A DNA stretch of 64,000 nt, taken from contig JAMPHR010000002.1 of NCBI GenBank assembly GCA_023663345.1, positions 502,730 through 566,729 of the forward strand. The letters run 5' to 3'. The notes below the pieces were generated by a model, which worked only from the letters and a program-made list of their open reading frames with translations, made no database searches and had not been told where the DNA came from. Positions within the stretch are counted from its first letter, which is position 1; each line of letters opens with the position of its first letter. Origin of the DNA: Paenibacillus sp. GTDB taxonomy: Bacteria; Bacteroidota; Bacteroidia; Bacteroidales; Muribaculaceae. Below are positions 51,799 through 60,844 of the stretch, piece after piece. The position numbers were made by a program, and so were the translations under genes.

Positions 51799-53121
51799 AT
51801 GACTTGTTTTAATCGTTTAGCAAGCGCTATTGTTATGGGAGTCGCCCTATGCCTTCAGGCATCGGCAACATCTCCCCCGTCTCAGCCCCGTCTCGTCGAC
51901 CCCTACCAGGCGGGCAGTCAGTATCTCGCCTATCCGCGCCCGGCCTATGGCCTCCCCAAGCTGACGGATGCGCCCAAAGGCTACGTCCCGTTCCACATCG
52001 AGCACTATGGCCGTCACGGAAGCCGCTGGCTCCTCAACGATGAGAAGTACAGCCGCCCTGTGGAATATCTGGAGAAAGCCGATAAATACGGCAAACTCAC
52101 TCCGCGTGGACAGCTCCTGCTGAAACAGCTCACCAAAATCCGCGATGATTCCAAAGGCCGTGTAGGCGAGCTCACCCCCCTCGGCCACCGTCAGCACCGC
52201 GACATCGCGCGCCGCATGACCGAGAATTTCCCCGAAATCTTTGTGCCCGGCACCCATGTCGATGCCAAGTCAACAGTAGTGATACGTTGCATCCTCTCCA
52301 TGGCCAACGAGATCGCCGAGCTTCAGAAGATATGCCCCGAACTCATAGTGACATGCGACGCCTCGCGCACCACTCAGAAAATCCTCGCCTACAACAGCAC
52401 CGACACTGTGGCCAAGAAGCTCTCCCGCGAGGCCGAACATCTCTCCGACGCTTATGCCGAGAAGCACCGCGACATGTCATCGTTCATGTCCAAGGTGTTC
52501 AATGATCAGAAATTCGTTACCGACAGTCTCAAACCTTACAAGGTATTCAAGGGTGTGTTTGATATCGCCATCAACACCCAGAGCCATGATGACCAGCCCG
52601 ACCTCTACGACCTGTTTACTCCCGAAGAGCTCCATAATGAATGGCTCGGCCGAAATGCCGACTGGTACATATCCGCCGGCAACACATCCCTCACCAAAAA
52701 CCGTGTCCCTTACAATCAGCGCGTGCTCCTGCGCAACATCATCGAGTCGGCCGACACGGCCATGGTCTCCCCGCGCATCAGTGCCAATCTCCGCTTCGGA
52801 CATGAATCGATAGTCCTGCCGCTTACCATACTAATGGGTATCAACAACAGCGGCTTCGACACCACCGACCTGGACCAGCTCGATGCCAACTGGCGCAACT
52901 ATGAGATCTTTCCTATGGGCAGCAATATACAGATGATATTCTACCGTCCCAAAAAGAAAGCTGCCCTTACCCCCGACGAAGTTCTTGTGAAAGTGCTCCT
53001 TAATGAAGAGGAAGCCACTCTCCCCCTTACCCCTGTTTCCGGTCCGTATTACCGATGGGCCGATGTCCGCGCTCTCTATGCCGACAAGCTCGACAACTTC
53101 TCCGTGAGATTTGCCGAATAA
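51799..53121 (+). CDS. Histidine acid phosphatase, multiple inositol polyphosphate phosphatase (MINPP) type
   Basis: A 440-aa exported protein (signal peptide about 1-24, ending ASATS). The histidine phosphatase active-site motif is RHGSR at residues 72-76 (HIEHYGRHGSRWLL). The second motif, normally HD in acid phosphatases and HAE in the studied Bacteroides MINPP, reads FGHESIVLPL, with His335-Glu336. The enzyme class removes phosphates from phytate and other inositol phosphates; the substrate here is inferred. It lies 81 bp upstream of a SusC/SusD pair on the same strand, pointing to joint function. Confidence 0.88.
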   Translation: MTCFNRLASAIVMGVALCLQASATSPPSQPRLVDPYQAGSQYLAYPRPAYGLPKLTDAPKGYVPFHIEHYGRHGSRWLLNDEKYSRPVEYLEKADKYGKLTPRGQLLLKQLTKIRDDSKGRVGELTPLGHRQHRDIARRMTENFPEIFVPGTHVDAKSTVVIRCILSMANEIAELQKICPELIVTCDASRTTQKILAYNSTDTVAKKLSREAEHLSDAYAEKHRDMSSFMSKVFNDQKFVTDSLKPYKVFKGVFDIAINTQSHDDQPDLYDLFTPEELHNEWLGRNADWYISAGNTSLTKNRVPYNQRVLLRNIIESADTAMVSPRISANLRFGHESIVLPLTILMGINNSGFDTTDLDQLDANWRNYEIFPMGSNIQMIFYRPKKKAALTPDEVLVKVLLNEEEATLPLTPVSGPYYRWADVRALYADKLDNFSVRFAE

Positions 53122-53129
53122 TCACGGAC

Positions 53130-53160
53130 GTGGAGGATGTGGCAAAAAACGCCTCCTCCA
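53130..53160 (+). terminator. Weak hairpin after the phosphatase gene
   Basis: GTGGAGGATGTGGC can pair partly with GCCTCCTCC around an A-rich loop. There is no T-run, so read-through into susC is likely; it may attenuate. Confidence 0.35.
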
Positions 53161-53202
53161 GCTTCTTTACTCTACTTTTCCTAATCAATCAATCATCTTA
53201 TC

Positions 53203-56200
53203 ATGACAAACAGAGCGTCAACAATAATTAATAAATCGGGAGGGGTAAATTGCCTTCGGTATCTGCTGCTCCTCATTATCTGCGCTGCATGGTCATTGAC
53301 AGCCACATCCCAGACAGTCTCAATAACCGGTAAAGTCACCGACCAGACGGGCGATCCCATGCCGGGGGTGTCGGTAATGATCAAGGGCACCACCACAGGC
53401 GTGGCCACTGATATTGACGGCATGTATGCCCTTAAGGCATCTAAAGGTGCCACACTTGAGTTCTCCTATATAGGTTATCAGAGCGTCAAGGCCACAGTAG
53501 GGAGCAACCCCGTGATCAATGTCGAGATGCAGGAGGACATCCAGTCACTCGACGAAGTAGTGGTTGTGGCCTATGGCACACAGAAGAAATCATCAATCAC
53601 CGGCGCCATCTCGCAGGTCAACGCCAAGGACATCGAGACCCGCCCCGTGTCGAGCGTGACGTCAGCCCTGGAGGGTGCCTCGTCGGGTATCTCGGTCACC
53701 GGCGCGGTGGGACAGCCCGGATCGGACGTTTCCATCAGCATCCGTGGTGTCGGTACGGTCAACGGTAGCAACTCTCCGCTGGTGGTTCTCGACGGAGTGC
53801 CTTATGACGGCAGTATCTCTGATATAGCTCCCGATGACATCGAGTCGATATCAGTGCTCAAGGATGCCGCGTCATGCGCTCTCTACGGCAACCGTGCATC
53901 CAACGGTGTTATTCTCCTTACATCTAAGAAATCCAAGGTCAACAAACCTACATTCACCTTCAAGACCTCCCAGGGATGGTATGAGCGTGGTCAGGCCGAC
54001 TACGAGACCGTGAACCCCTATCAGTTCATGGAAATCGAGTATGCCAACATGTACAACAACTATTTCTCAATCACCGAGGGTGCCGACAGGAACAATGCGG
54101 CCGACCGGATCGCTGCCCGTGATTACACCGCGGCCAACATCATCTCGAAACGTGCCATCATCAACATTTTCGATGCTCCGGAATCGGGCCTATTCGATGA
54201 GAACGGCAAGATGCGCCCCGGAGTCGGCATCAACCCGCTGTATGCCGAGGATCTTGACTGGTACGATCAGAGCATCAAGAAGGGTTATCGTGCCGAATAC
54301 TCCTTCTCAGGCGCCGGTGCCACCGATCTCAGCGACTATTATTTTTCGGTCAACTATCTCTCCGAGGACGGCTACACCAAGGACTCCGGTTTCGACCGCA
54401 TTACAGGCCGTGCCGCGATAAACATCAAGCCCCGCAAGTGGTTCAAGGCCGGCCTGCAGATCAATGCCTCGCATCAGAAGACCAACGACTCGGCAGGTGA
54501 CCAGACCGGCGATGACTCCTCGTCGACCACCAATCCCTTCTACTTTTACCGCGTCATCGCTCCCATCTACCCCGTGCATCTCCACGACATAAACACCGGC
54601 GCCTACATTCTCGATGAGAACGGCCAGCGCCAATATGACCCCGGCTATTACTACGTGACCGATGCCAACGGCAAACAGCAGGAGGTATCCACCCGCGAGC
54701 AGCTCTCGGCCAACCACTCGATATGGGAGTCGGAGATGAACCACGACCGCAGCATACGCAACACTACCAATACCACGGCATACGCCGACTTCATTCTCCC
54801 CTACGGTTTCACATTCACCCTCAAGGGGAATCTCAGTACCCGTAATCAGGAGTCCACAAGCTACGGTTCATCCGTGATCGGCGGTTCGGCCAAGGGTACC
54901 GATGGAAAGATCTCCAAATATGTGTACAATTACAAGACCTGGACATTCCAGCAGCAGCTCAATTGGAACAAGACCTACGGCAAGCACTACATCAACGTGC
55001 TCCTCGGCCATGAGAACTACTCCTATGCACGCGACTACACCTATGCCCGCAAGCAGGGCGTGAAGGTCGAAGGCCTCGAGGCTCTCAGCAACTTCAACAC
55101 CATGACCAATCTCTCGGGCTACCGTGACCGCTACCGCACTGAGTCATATCTCGGACGTGTCCAGTACACATTTGACGACCGCTATAACATCGAGGCCGCT
55201 TTCCGTCGCGACGGCTCGTCACGCTTCGCCAAGGATGTCCGTTGGGGCAACTTCGGATCAGTCGGAGCCAACTGGCTTTTCACTGCCGAGAATTTCATGA
55301 AGGATGTTACCTGGATCGCCAACGGTAAACTCCGCCTCAACTGGGGCCAGGTGGGCAACGATGCCGGCTCGGGCTACTATGCCTACTATGATCTATACGA
55401 CGCATCCATCAAGGGTGGCGAGGCCGCTTATGTGCTCTCGCAGTATGCCGCCTCCGACCTCAAGTGGGAGACCGGCGAGTCATGGGGCATAGGTCTCGAA
55501 GGCCGCCTCTTCAACCGCTGGAACCTCAGTGTGGAGTACTACGACAAGCGCAACAAGGACCTCATCTTCAAGGTCTACAACCCCATCTCGGCCGGTGGCA
55601 CAAGCAGCACGTCACCCCAGAGCACCATCACCCGCAACCTCGGCACCATCTCCAACCGCGGTGTCGAGATCAACACCGATTTCGACATCTTCACCGACCG
55701 CGACTGGACCGTGAATATCGCCGCTAACGTCACCACTCTACAGAACAAGGTGATCAAGCTCCCCGAGCAGAACAAGGACGGCATCATATCAGGCTCACAG
55801 AAGATCGAGGAGGGCCGCAGCCGTTATGAATGGTACACCTACCACTGGGCCGGTGTCGACATGATGGACGGCATGAGCCTCTACGACGCCGATCTTGACA
55901 AATACCACATCGTGGGACCCGGTGGCGAGATCATCGGTGGCACCTACACCGACGGTCAGCTTTCATCCACCGAGCTCACCGCCGCCAATTATAAGGAGAT
56001 CAACGGTAAATACTACGTGAATACCACCACTTATGCCAAACGTGACTTCCGCGGACAGGCTCTCCCCAAAGTCTATGGCTCGGTGACCGGCAATTTCCGC
56101 TGGAAAAACTTCAGGCTCTCGCTCATGATGACTTATTCGCTCGGCGGTAAGGTGCTCGATTCGAGCTACGCTTCCCTGCTTGACCCGTCGTCCAAGAATG

Positions 56201-56580
56201 TGCGCAACTATCACGTCGATCTCCTCAACTCATGGTCAGGCACGCCCGAAGGCATGACCGAGACGTCGCCCAACCGCATCAACAGCGCCATCAACCCTGT
56301 GATCGACTACGCCAACACCTACAACAACTCCACCTCCGACCGATTCCTCGTCAGCCGCAACTATGTGGCCCTGAAAAACATCCATTTCACTTACATGTTG
56401 CCCAAATCAGTGCTCCGTCCGCTCACGCTCAATTCCGCCAGCGTATTCTTCTCGGCCGAGAACGTGGTGACAAGCACCAAGCGCAAGGGCCTTGCCGTAT
56501 CACAGCGCATGAGTGGATATGTCTACAACATGATGCCGATACCCCGTGTATATACATTCGGCCTCAACGTCTCTTTCTGA
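53203..56580 (+). CDS. SusC/RagA family TonB-dependent outer-membrane transporter
   Basis: A 1,125-aa TonB-dependent transporter. After the signal sequence (about 17-37, LRYLLLLIICAAWSLTATSQ) comes the N-terminal carboxypeptidase-D-like domain (about 40-115, VSITGKVTDQTGDPMPGVSV), then the plug (DEVVVVAYGTQKKSSITGAI, SNSPLVVLDGVPYDG, SISVLKDAASCALYGNRASNG) and the barrel, with aromatic residues and the final YTFGLNVSF. It binds substrate with its SusD partner and imports it with TonB energy. The nature of the neighbouring phosphatase suggests a phosphorylated substrate, which is inference. No ECF sigma or HTCS regulator is in the window. Confidence 0.96.
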   Translation: MTNRASTIINKSGGVNCLRYLLLLIICAAWSLTATSQTVSITGKVTDQTGDPMPGVSVMIKGTTTGVATDIDGMYALKASKGATLEFSYIGYQSVKATVGSNPVINVEMQEDIQSLDEVVVVAYGTQKKSSITGAISQVNAKDIETRPVSSVTSALEGASSGISVTGAVGQPGSDVSISIRGVGTVNGSNSPLVVLDGVPYDGSISDIAPDDIESISVLKDAASCALYGNRASNGVILLTSKKSKVNKPTFTFKTSQGWYERGQADYETVNPYQFMEIEYANMYNNYFSITEGADRNNAADRIAARDYTAANIISKRAIINIFDAPESGLFDENGKMRPGVGINPLYAEDLDWYDQSIKKGYRAEYSFSGAGATDLSDYYFSVNYLSEDGYTKDSGFDRITGRAAINIKPRKWFKAGLQINASHQKTNDSAGDQTGDDSSSTTNPFYFYRVIAPIYPVHLHDINTGAYILDENGQRQYDPGYYYVTDANGKQQEVSTREQLSANHSIWESEMNHDRSIRNTTNTTAYADFILPYGFTFTLKGNLSTRNQESTSYGSSVIGGSAKGTDGKISKYVYNYKTWTFQQQLNWNKTYGKHYINVLLGHENYSYARDYTYARKQGVKVEGLEALSNFNTMTNLSGYRDRYRTESYLGRVQYTFDDRYNIEAAFRRDGSSRFAKDVRWGNFGSVGANWLFTAENFMKDVTWIANGKLRLNWGQVGNDAGSGYYAYYDLYDASIKGGEAAYVLSQYAASDLKWETGESWGIGLEGRLFNRWNLSVEYYDKRNKDLIFKVYNPISAGGTSSTSPQSTITRNLGTISNRGVEINTDFDIFTDRDWTVNIAANVTTLQNKVIKLPEQNKDGIISGSQKIEEGRSRYEWYTYHWAGVDMMDGMSLYDADLDKYHIVGPGGEIIGGTYTDGQLSSTELTAANYKEINGKYYVNTTTYAKRDFRGQALPKVYGSVTGNFRWKNFRLSLMMTYSLGGKVLDSSYASLLDPSSKNVRNYHVDLLNSWSGTPEGMTETSPNRINSAINPVIDYANTYNNSTSDRFLVSRNYVALKNIHFTYMLPKSVLRPLTLNSASVFFSAENVVTSTKRKGLAVSQRMSGYVYNMMPIPRVYTFGLNVSF

Positions 56581-56602
56581 TCACACCTAATTATCTTGAG
56601 AA

Positions 56603-58222
56603 ATGAAAAAATCAATCATATCATTATGCTCTATCGGCATAATCATGCTTTCAGGTTGCTCTGACGATTATCTGACCGTGGCCTCCGAGGGTGACGTCAC
56701 CACCTCCACGCTGTTTGCCACCACCAGGATGCTCGACGGTGCCGTCAACGGCCTGAGCCTCATAATGTCCAGCACATATTCTTCCGACGGTTTCGGCCGT
56801 CAGGGATACAACGGCGAGGCCACCATCTCCCTCTGGTATGGCGACTATAAGAGCTCCGATGCCCAGTACAGCAACGCCACGAGCTACCTCTCGGTAATAT
56901 GCTCCAACCACAACGAGCAGGCTACCTCCGACTACACTTACTATCCCTGGTACTACTACTACCGCCTCATCGGCAATGCCAATGCCATCATCATGGACGG
57001 AAACAATGCCGAGGGTACTCAGGCCGAGCGCGATTTCTACATAGCCCAGGCTCTTGTTTACCGCGCCCATGCCTACACCCAGCTTGCCGCCCTCTATTGC
57101 AAGCGCTGGGTGGACTCCCGCAACGGCCAGAGCCGCGGACTACCCATGAGACTGACCGACGACAAGGGCCATCTGGCTTGTTCGACGCTCGGCGAGGTCT
57201 ATGACCAGGTTTATGCCGACCTCGACCGTGCCCTCGATCTTTTCGCCGGCACCAACCTCACCCGTGGTAAAGCACTCTGGCGCACCGATGCCTCCATCGC
57301 CCATGGCGTATATTCCCGCGCCGCCCTCGCCAAGCAGGACTGGGCCACTGCCGCCACCCACGCCGCTGCCGCCCGCAAAGGTTACACGCTCATGAAGCCG
57401 TCCGACTACTGGGCCGGATTCAACACCGCCAACAGCGAGTGGATGTGGGAGACCTACACCGATGCCACCGAGAATCTCAGTGTGAACGGCTTCTTCGCCT
57501 ACATCGGTGCCAACACCGGCTCCTCTAAGGGATATAAATACATCGGCTCCATCGACAAGGGGCTTATCGAACAGATCCCCGCCACTGATTCCCGCTACGA
57601 GATATTCATGGTGCCCCGCGAGGGTGAATCGGGATGGTCGACAAGCGATTCAGGCCGTGCGAAGAAAGGCGATTTCTACGACCGCGTGAAAAGTCAGTAT
57701 GAATCCCGTATTGACAAGAAGGACACCTACATCTACCCCTATATGTCCACCAAGTTCCAGAAGATCGACGACCGCTCCATCGGATGCGTGCCCATCATGC
57801 GCGCCGCCGAGATGATCTACAACGAGGCCGAGGCTCTGTGTATGCTGGGCGGTCAGGATGTCAAGGTGCGCGCCCTGCTCGAGGAGGCTGTAAGTCCCTA
57901 TCAGCCCGGTTACACCTGCACCTTGTCGGGCGATGAGCTTCTCGATGAGGTGAAACTCTACAAGCGCTTCGACCTGTGGGGCGAGGGCCGCCACTATTTC
58001 GACCAGAAACGTTGGAACATCGACAATGTGCGCAAGGGTTGGAACGACGGAGGAAACTGGCATCCGCAGTTTGCCGGATCGGGCTCTACCGGCGGATCTT
58101 ACGGCACCAAGGGCAAAAACAACTGGTGTATATGCATCCCCGCCAAGGAAACCGATTATAATAACCTCATAAACTACAACATCGAGCCTGACAACTGGAC
58201 CAAGGACTCTCCTCAGCAATAA
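56603..58222 (+). CDS. SusD/RagB family nutrient-binding lipoprotein
   Basis: A 539-aa surface lipoprotein: signal MKKSIISLCSIGIIMLSGC (lipobox Cys19), then TPR-rich SusD fold with SDDYLTVASEGDVTT, WYYYYRLIGNANAIIMDGNN, ALVYRAHAYTQLAALYCKRW, and RFDLWGEGRHYFDQKRW near the C-terminus, where SusD proteins carry conserved Trp and Arg. It caps the SusC channel and binds substrate. It starts 22 bp after susC. A GC hairpin follows at 58243. Confidence 0.96.
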   Translation: MKKSIISLCSIGIIMLSGCSDDYLTVASEGDVTTSTLFATTRMLDGAVNGLSLIMSSTYSSDGFGRQGYNGEATISLWYGDYKSSDAQYSNATSYLSVICSNHNEQATSDYTYYPWYYYYRLIGNANAIIMDGNNAEGTQAERDFYIAQALVYRAHAYTQLAALYCKRWVDSRNGQSRGLPMRLTDDKGHLACSTLGEVYDQVYADLDRALDLFAGTNLTRGKALWRTDASIAHGVYSRAALAKQDWATAATHAAAARKGYTLMKPSDYWAGFNTANSEWMWETYTDATENLSVNGFFAYIGANTGSSKGYKYIGSIDKGLIEQIPATDSRYEIFMVPREGESGWSTSDSGRAKKGDFYDRVKSQYESRIDKKDTYIYPYMSTKFQKIDDRSIGCVPIMRAAEMIYNEAEALCMLGGQDVKVRALLEEAVSPYQPGYTCTLSGDELLDEVKLYKRFDLWGEGRHYFDQKRWNIDNVRKGWNDGGNWHPQFAGSGSTGGSYGTKGKNNWCICIPAKETDYNNLINYNIEPDNWTKDSPQQ

Positions 58223-58242
58223 CCATCGTCCATAATACAATT

Positions 58243-58277
58243 ACCGTCCGTCGGCAACCCGGCGGACGGTTTCTCTT
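58243..58277 (+). terminator. Terminator after susD
   Basis: ACCGTCCG (58243-58250) pairs with CGGACGGT (58263-58270), 12-base loop, followed by TTCTCTT. It lies between convergent genes. Confidence 0.75.
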
Positions 58278-58337
58278 CTATAATATGGTCTTTAATATGA
58301 CCTTGAATGTGTACTTTCAGGTGCTGATATCCGCGGC

Positions 58338-59189
58338 TCACACTTCAGCCGCCACGCTGTGGGCGGTCTCGTTGGCCTTGGCCATTATATCGTCGGGGTC
58401 ACGCATCCCCTCGGTGAGAGCGCGCACAGCTCCCGCCACAGCTCCGGCGGTCCATTGCGCCTCGGTGTTGTCTGTGGGATGGCACTTGAGCGTCCACGAC
58501 TCATTTCCGTCGTAGAATCTCATCGTAAGCGACGCATAATCCATCACCAGGCACCGGCGGCAATAGAACAGTATGTGATCCTTGAACGCCGTCCCGGCAT
58601 CCTCGCCCGGAAACAGTACATTCAGGTCGCCGGTGGTGGCCATTACCATCGATGCGCCCTCCAGACACTCCCACACTTCGGGCATGATTCGGGTGGTGCG
58701 GGGCACCTGGCGATGATCGAAGTATGGCATATACACCGTCTCGGCCTTGCGGGCACGGGCATGGTTCACCAGATCCATGATCCTCGAGTGGTTACGCTTG
58801 TCGATCACCATATACGATCCATACACCATCACATCCCCCTCGTTGACGCGGGGCCACACCGGATTGACCGGTTCCGACGGATACGACGCATGGAGCACGG
58901 CGCGGTCATCATCAGCCCTGCCCGACTCAATTCTCACAGGGCTGGCACCCTCGGTGAACCGGTCGACCGAGGCTGTATCCAGGCCCGACTCATTGAGAGC
59001 GCTCACCAGATGGTCGCCCACAGGATCGGCCGCGGCCTCGCCGACAAATAGTGTCTCCACACCCATCTTTCCGTCGAGCATAGCGGCCGACACTATTCTG
59101 TCGCCAATGCTCGTTGAGGCCACTCCATCCTTCCCCGCAGGGAGAGTCACATTGAGCGCCAGTTCACCGATATATATAGCCTTGTTCAT
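58338..59189 (-). CDS. PfkB-like protein lacking the catalytic motif
   Basis: A 283-aa protein of the PfkB/ribokinase fold: N-terminal YIGELALNVTLP, strand MLDGKMGVETLFVGEAAADPVGDHL, and ATTGDLNVLFPGED in the middle. The GAGDAF motif that carries the catalytic Asp and the anion hole is missing: in its place is DNTEAQWTAGAVAGAVRAL. It should therefore be weak or inactive as a kinase, and perhaps acts as a sugar sensor or regulatory partner. It is preceded by the isomerase gene, on the same strand. Confidence 0.8.
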   Translation of the reverse strand: MNKAIYIGELALNVTLPAGKDGVASTSIGDRIVSAAMLDGKMGVETLFVGEAAADPVGDHLVSALNESGLDTASVDRFTEGASPVRIESGRADDDRAVLHASYPSEPVNPVWPRVNEGDVMVYGSYMVIDKRNHSRIMDLVNHARARKAETVYMPYFDHRQVPRTTRIMPEVWECLEGASMVMATTGDLNVLFPGEDAGTAFKDHILFYCRRCLVMDYASLTMRFYDGNESWTLKCHPTDNTEAQWTAGAVAGAVRALTEGMRDPDDIMAKANETAHSVAAEV

Positions 59190-59258
59190 GATTATATTTT
59201 CATGATTATTGTACGATTCTTACGTCTGTTCACAGCCAAAAGCCCGCCGGCCGAAAGG

Positions 59259-59341
59259 ATAACCTTATAACCACCGCGAAACGGCCATAACCTCATAACC
59301 TTCCGCGAAGCGGAATTATAACCCTCCGCCGGAGGCGGAAT
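59259..59341. repeat. GGTTAT array with two hairpins overlapping the kdsD 3' end
   Basis: On the minus strand: ATTCCGCCTCCGGCGGAGGG (hairpin 1), TTATAATTCCGCTTCGCGGAA (hairpin 2, arms TTCCGC/GCGGAA), then GGTTATGAGGTTATGGCCG and GGTTATAAGGTTATCC. The last codons of kdsD (NSASGGGL) and its TAA (59318-59316) lie inside this element. Confidence 0.8.
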
Positions 59342-59945
59342 TCCTTGATTTGTGGCCGAGATACCCGCCGTGGTGACGCTTGGCATACTCCTCGGTCGAA
59401 AAACCGATAAGCCGCATCACATTCACCACAAGCACATCGCCGATCACAGTCATCACCGTGGTTGAGGTCGTGGGGGTCAGGCCGAGCGGACACACCTCGG
59501 GCGCACCGCCCGTCAATAAAGTAACGTCAGTCAGCGCGGTAAGTTCACTTTCACCGTTGCCGGTTATGCCGATCAGAGGGATCCCGGGATACATGTTCTT
59601 GGCGAGCGATACCAGCTCGAGCACCTCGCGGGTGCGTCCCGAATTGGAGATCAGCAGCATCACATCATTGGGTTGCACCACCCCGAGGTCGCCGTGTTGC
59701 GCCTCGCTCGGGTGGAGAAATACCGCCGGAGTTCCTGTCGACGAGAATGTCGTGGCGATATTCATCGCAATCTGTCCGGCCTTGCCCATCCCCGAGGTCA
59801 CAAGCTTTCCGCCACGGTGATGCACATGCTCGATTATCAGTTCTATAGCGCGGTCATAATCAGCTGTATAGGGGATCGAGCACAGCGCCTTGGCCTCGCG
59901 CTCGACTATATCTTTCATTGACTCCTCTACGGTCATTCCTGTCAA
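59316..59945 (-). CDS. kdsD: D-arabinose 5-phosphate isomerase (SIS domain, KdsD/KpsF-like)
   Basis: A 209-aa SIS-domain protein. The motif LHPSEAQHGDLGVV, with VTSGMGKAGQIAMNIATTFSSTGTP before it and SNSGRTREVLEL after, identifies the KdsD/KpsF/GutQ family, which interconverts ribulose-5-P and arabinose-5-P for Kdo synthesis in LPS. The C-terminal CBS pair found in KdsD and KpsF is absent, so it is the short form. Met4 may be the true start. The last residues (SASGGGL) are encoded by an intruding repeat element. It has a strong promoter at 60006-60035. Confidence 0.9.
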   Translation of the reverse strand: MTGMTVEESMKDIVEREAKALCSIPYTADYDRAIELIIEHVHHRGGKLVTSGMGKAGQIAMNIATTFSSTGTPAVFLHPSEAQHGDLGVVQPNDVMLLISNSGRTREVLELVSLAKNMYPGIPLIGITGNGESELTALTDVTLLTGGAPEVCPLGLTPTTSTTVMTVIGDVLVVNVMRLIGFSTEEYAKRHHGGYLGHKSRNSASGGGL

Positions 59946-60005
59946 AATATTTCTTGTTGGATTATATTATTGCACAATAGTATCTGTACCCTACATATTG
60001 TAACG

Positions 60006-60035
60006 CAAAGATAACACATCCCGGAGCCAAATCAA
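60006..60035 (-). promoter_or_regulatory. Promoter of kdsD
   Basis: Minus strand: TTTG with TTG at 60035-60033, a 19-base spacer, TATCTTTG at 60013-60006. A near-perfect match, about 60 bases before the ATG. It lies beside the divergent-side stop of the SGNH hydrolase gene. Confidence 0.85.
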
Positions 60036-60046
60036 ATAAAACGACC

Positions 60047-60826
60047 CTAAAAAATCCCCGCCTGTGACAACCATAGGTCGGCCATGCGCTGATGCCCCGC
60101 CGGAGTGGGGTGTATGCCGTCCCATATCCAGTAGGAGGGATCATACTTGGCCGTCAGTTCGGCAAACATTTCGTTGTAGGGCAGATACACCGCTCCGTAG
60201 TCCTCAGCGATTTTCCTCACCACTTCGGCACACCGGTTCACCAGCTCCAACCGCCGTTCATAATTTTCAGCCTTACCCACCTTTCCGGCCTTGGCCACAA
60301 AGGGAGCGCCCAGTATGAATCGGGTCGACGGATTGGCCTTGAGCGCCCTGTCGAGCAGATCGCGGTAGGCCCTATCCCATGTCGCGAAATCAAAATCCTT
60401 ATCCCCGTTCTCGCGCAGTTGACGGTCCACGTCATTTGTGCCAACGAGTATTGATATCACATCGGGGTGCAAGGCCAGAGCATCCTCCTCCCACCGGGCC
60501 GTCAGGTCGCTCAGAGCGTTGCCCGAGATCCCTCGGTTGAACGACACTATCCCCTCGCCGGGATGGTCGCTCTCATACTGCGCCGCACACAGCATCATAT
60601 AGCTGTGCCCGTACAGATGGTTCTGATCCTTGAGGTTGCGCTCGCGGCTCGGAGCCATGCTCCCTCCACTGCGTCCCCATCCGCCGTCGGTGATCGAGTC
60701 GCCGATGAACAATATCCTCTTACCCGCCCCCGGCACTCCTGCCGACGACAGTATCAGGCACATCACGGCACCGGTGATCCACCGCATCACCCGCCCCCCT
60801 CCAAAACATTTCCTAAAATTCTTCAT
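60047..60826 (-). CDS. SGNH/GDSL-family esterase
   Basis: A 259-aa protein of the SGNH hydrolase family. Block I, the Ser nucleophile, is ILFIGDSITDGG; block III NDV occurs as ILVGTNDVDRQ; block V, DGIHPTPAGHQRMADLW, supplies Asp and His. A likely signal sequence follows an internal Met (MRWITGAVMCLILSSAGVPG), giving a start at 60787; the annotated start is the long form. It is probably a secreted carbohydrate esterase, perhaps of acetyl-xylan type since a GH115 glucuronidase lies just beyond a small toxin-antitoxin pair on the same strand. The substrate is inferred. Confidence 0.88.
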   Translation of the reverse strand: MKNFRKCFGGGRVMRWITGAVMCLILSSAGVPGAGKRILFIGDSITDGGWGRSGGSMAPSRERNLKDQNHLYGHSYMMLCAAQYESDHPGEGIVSFNRGISGNALSDLTARWEEDALALHPDVISILVGTNDVDRQLRENGDKDFDFATWDRAYRDLLDRALKANPSTRFILGAPFVAKAGKVGKAENYERRLELVNRCAEVVRKIAEDYGAVYLPYNEMFAELTAKYDPSYWIWDGIHPTPAGHQRMADLWLSQAGIF

Positions 60827-60844
60827 GGTAAAATTTGCTTAAAA

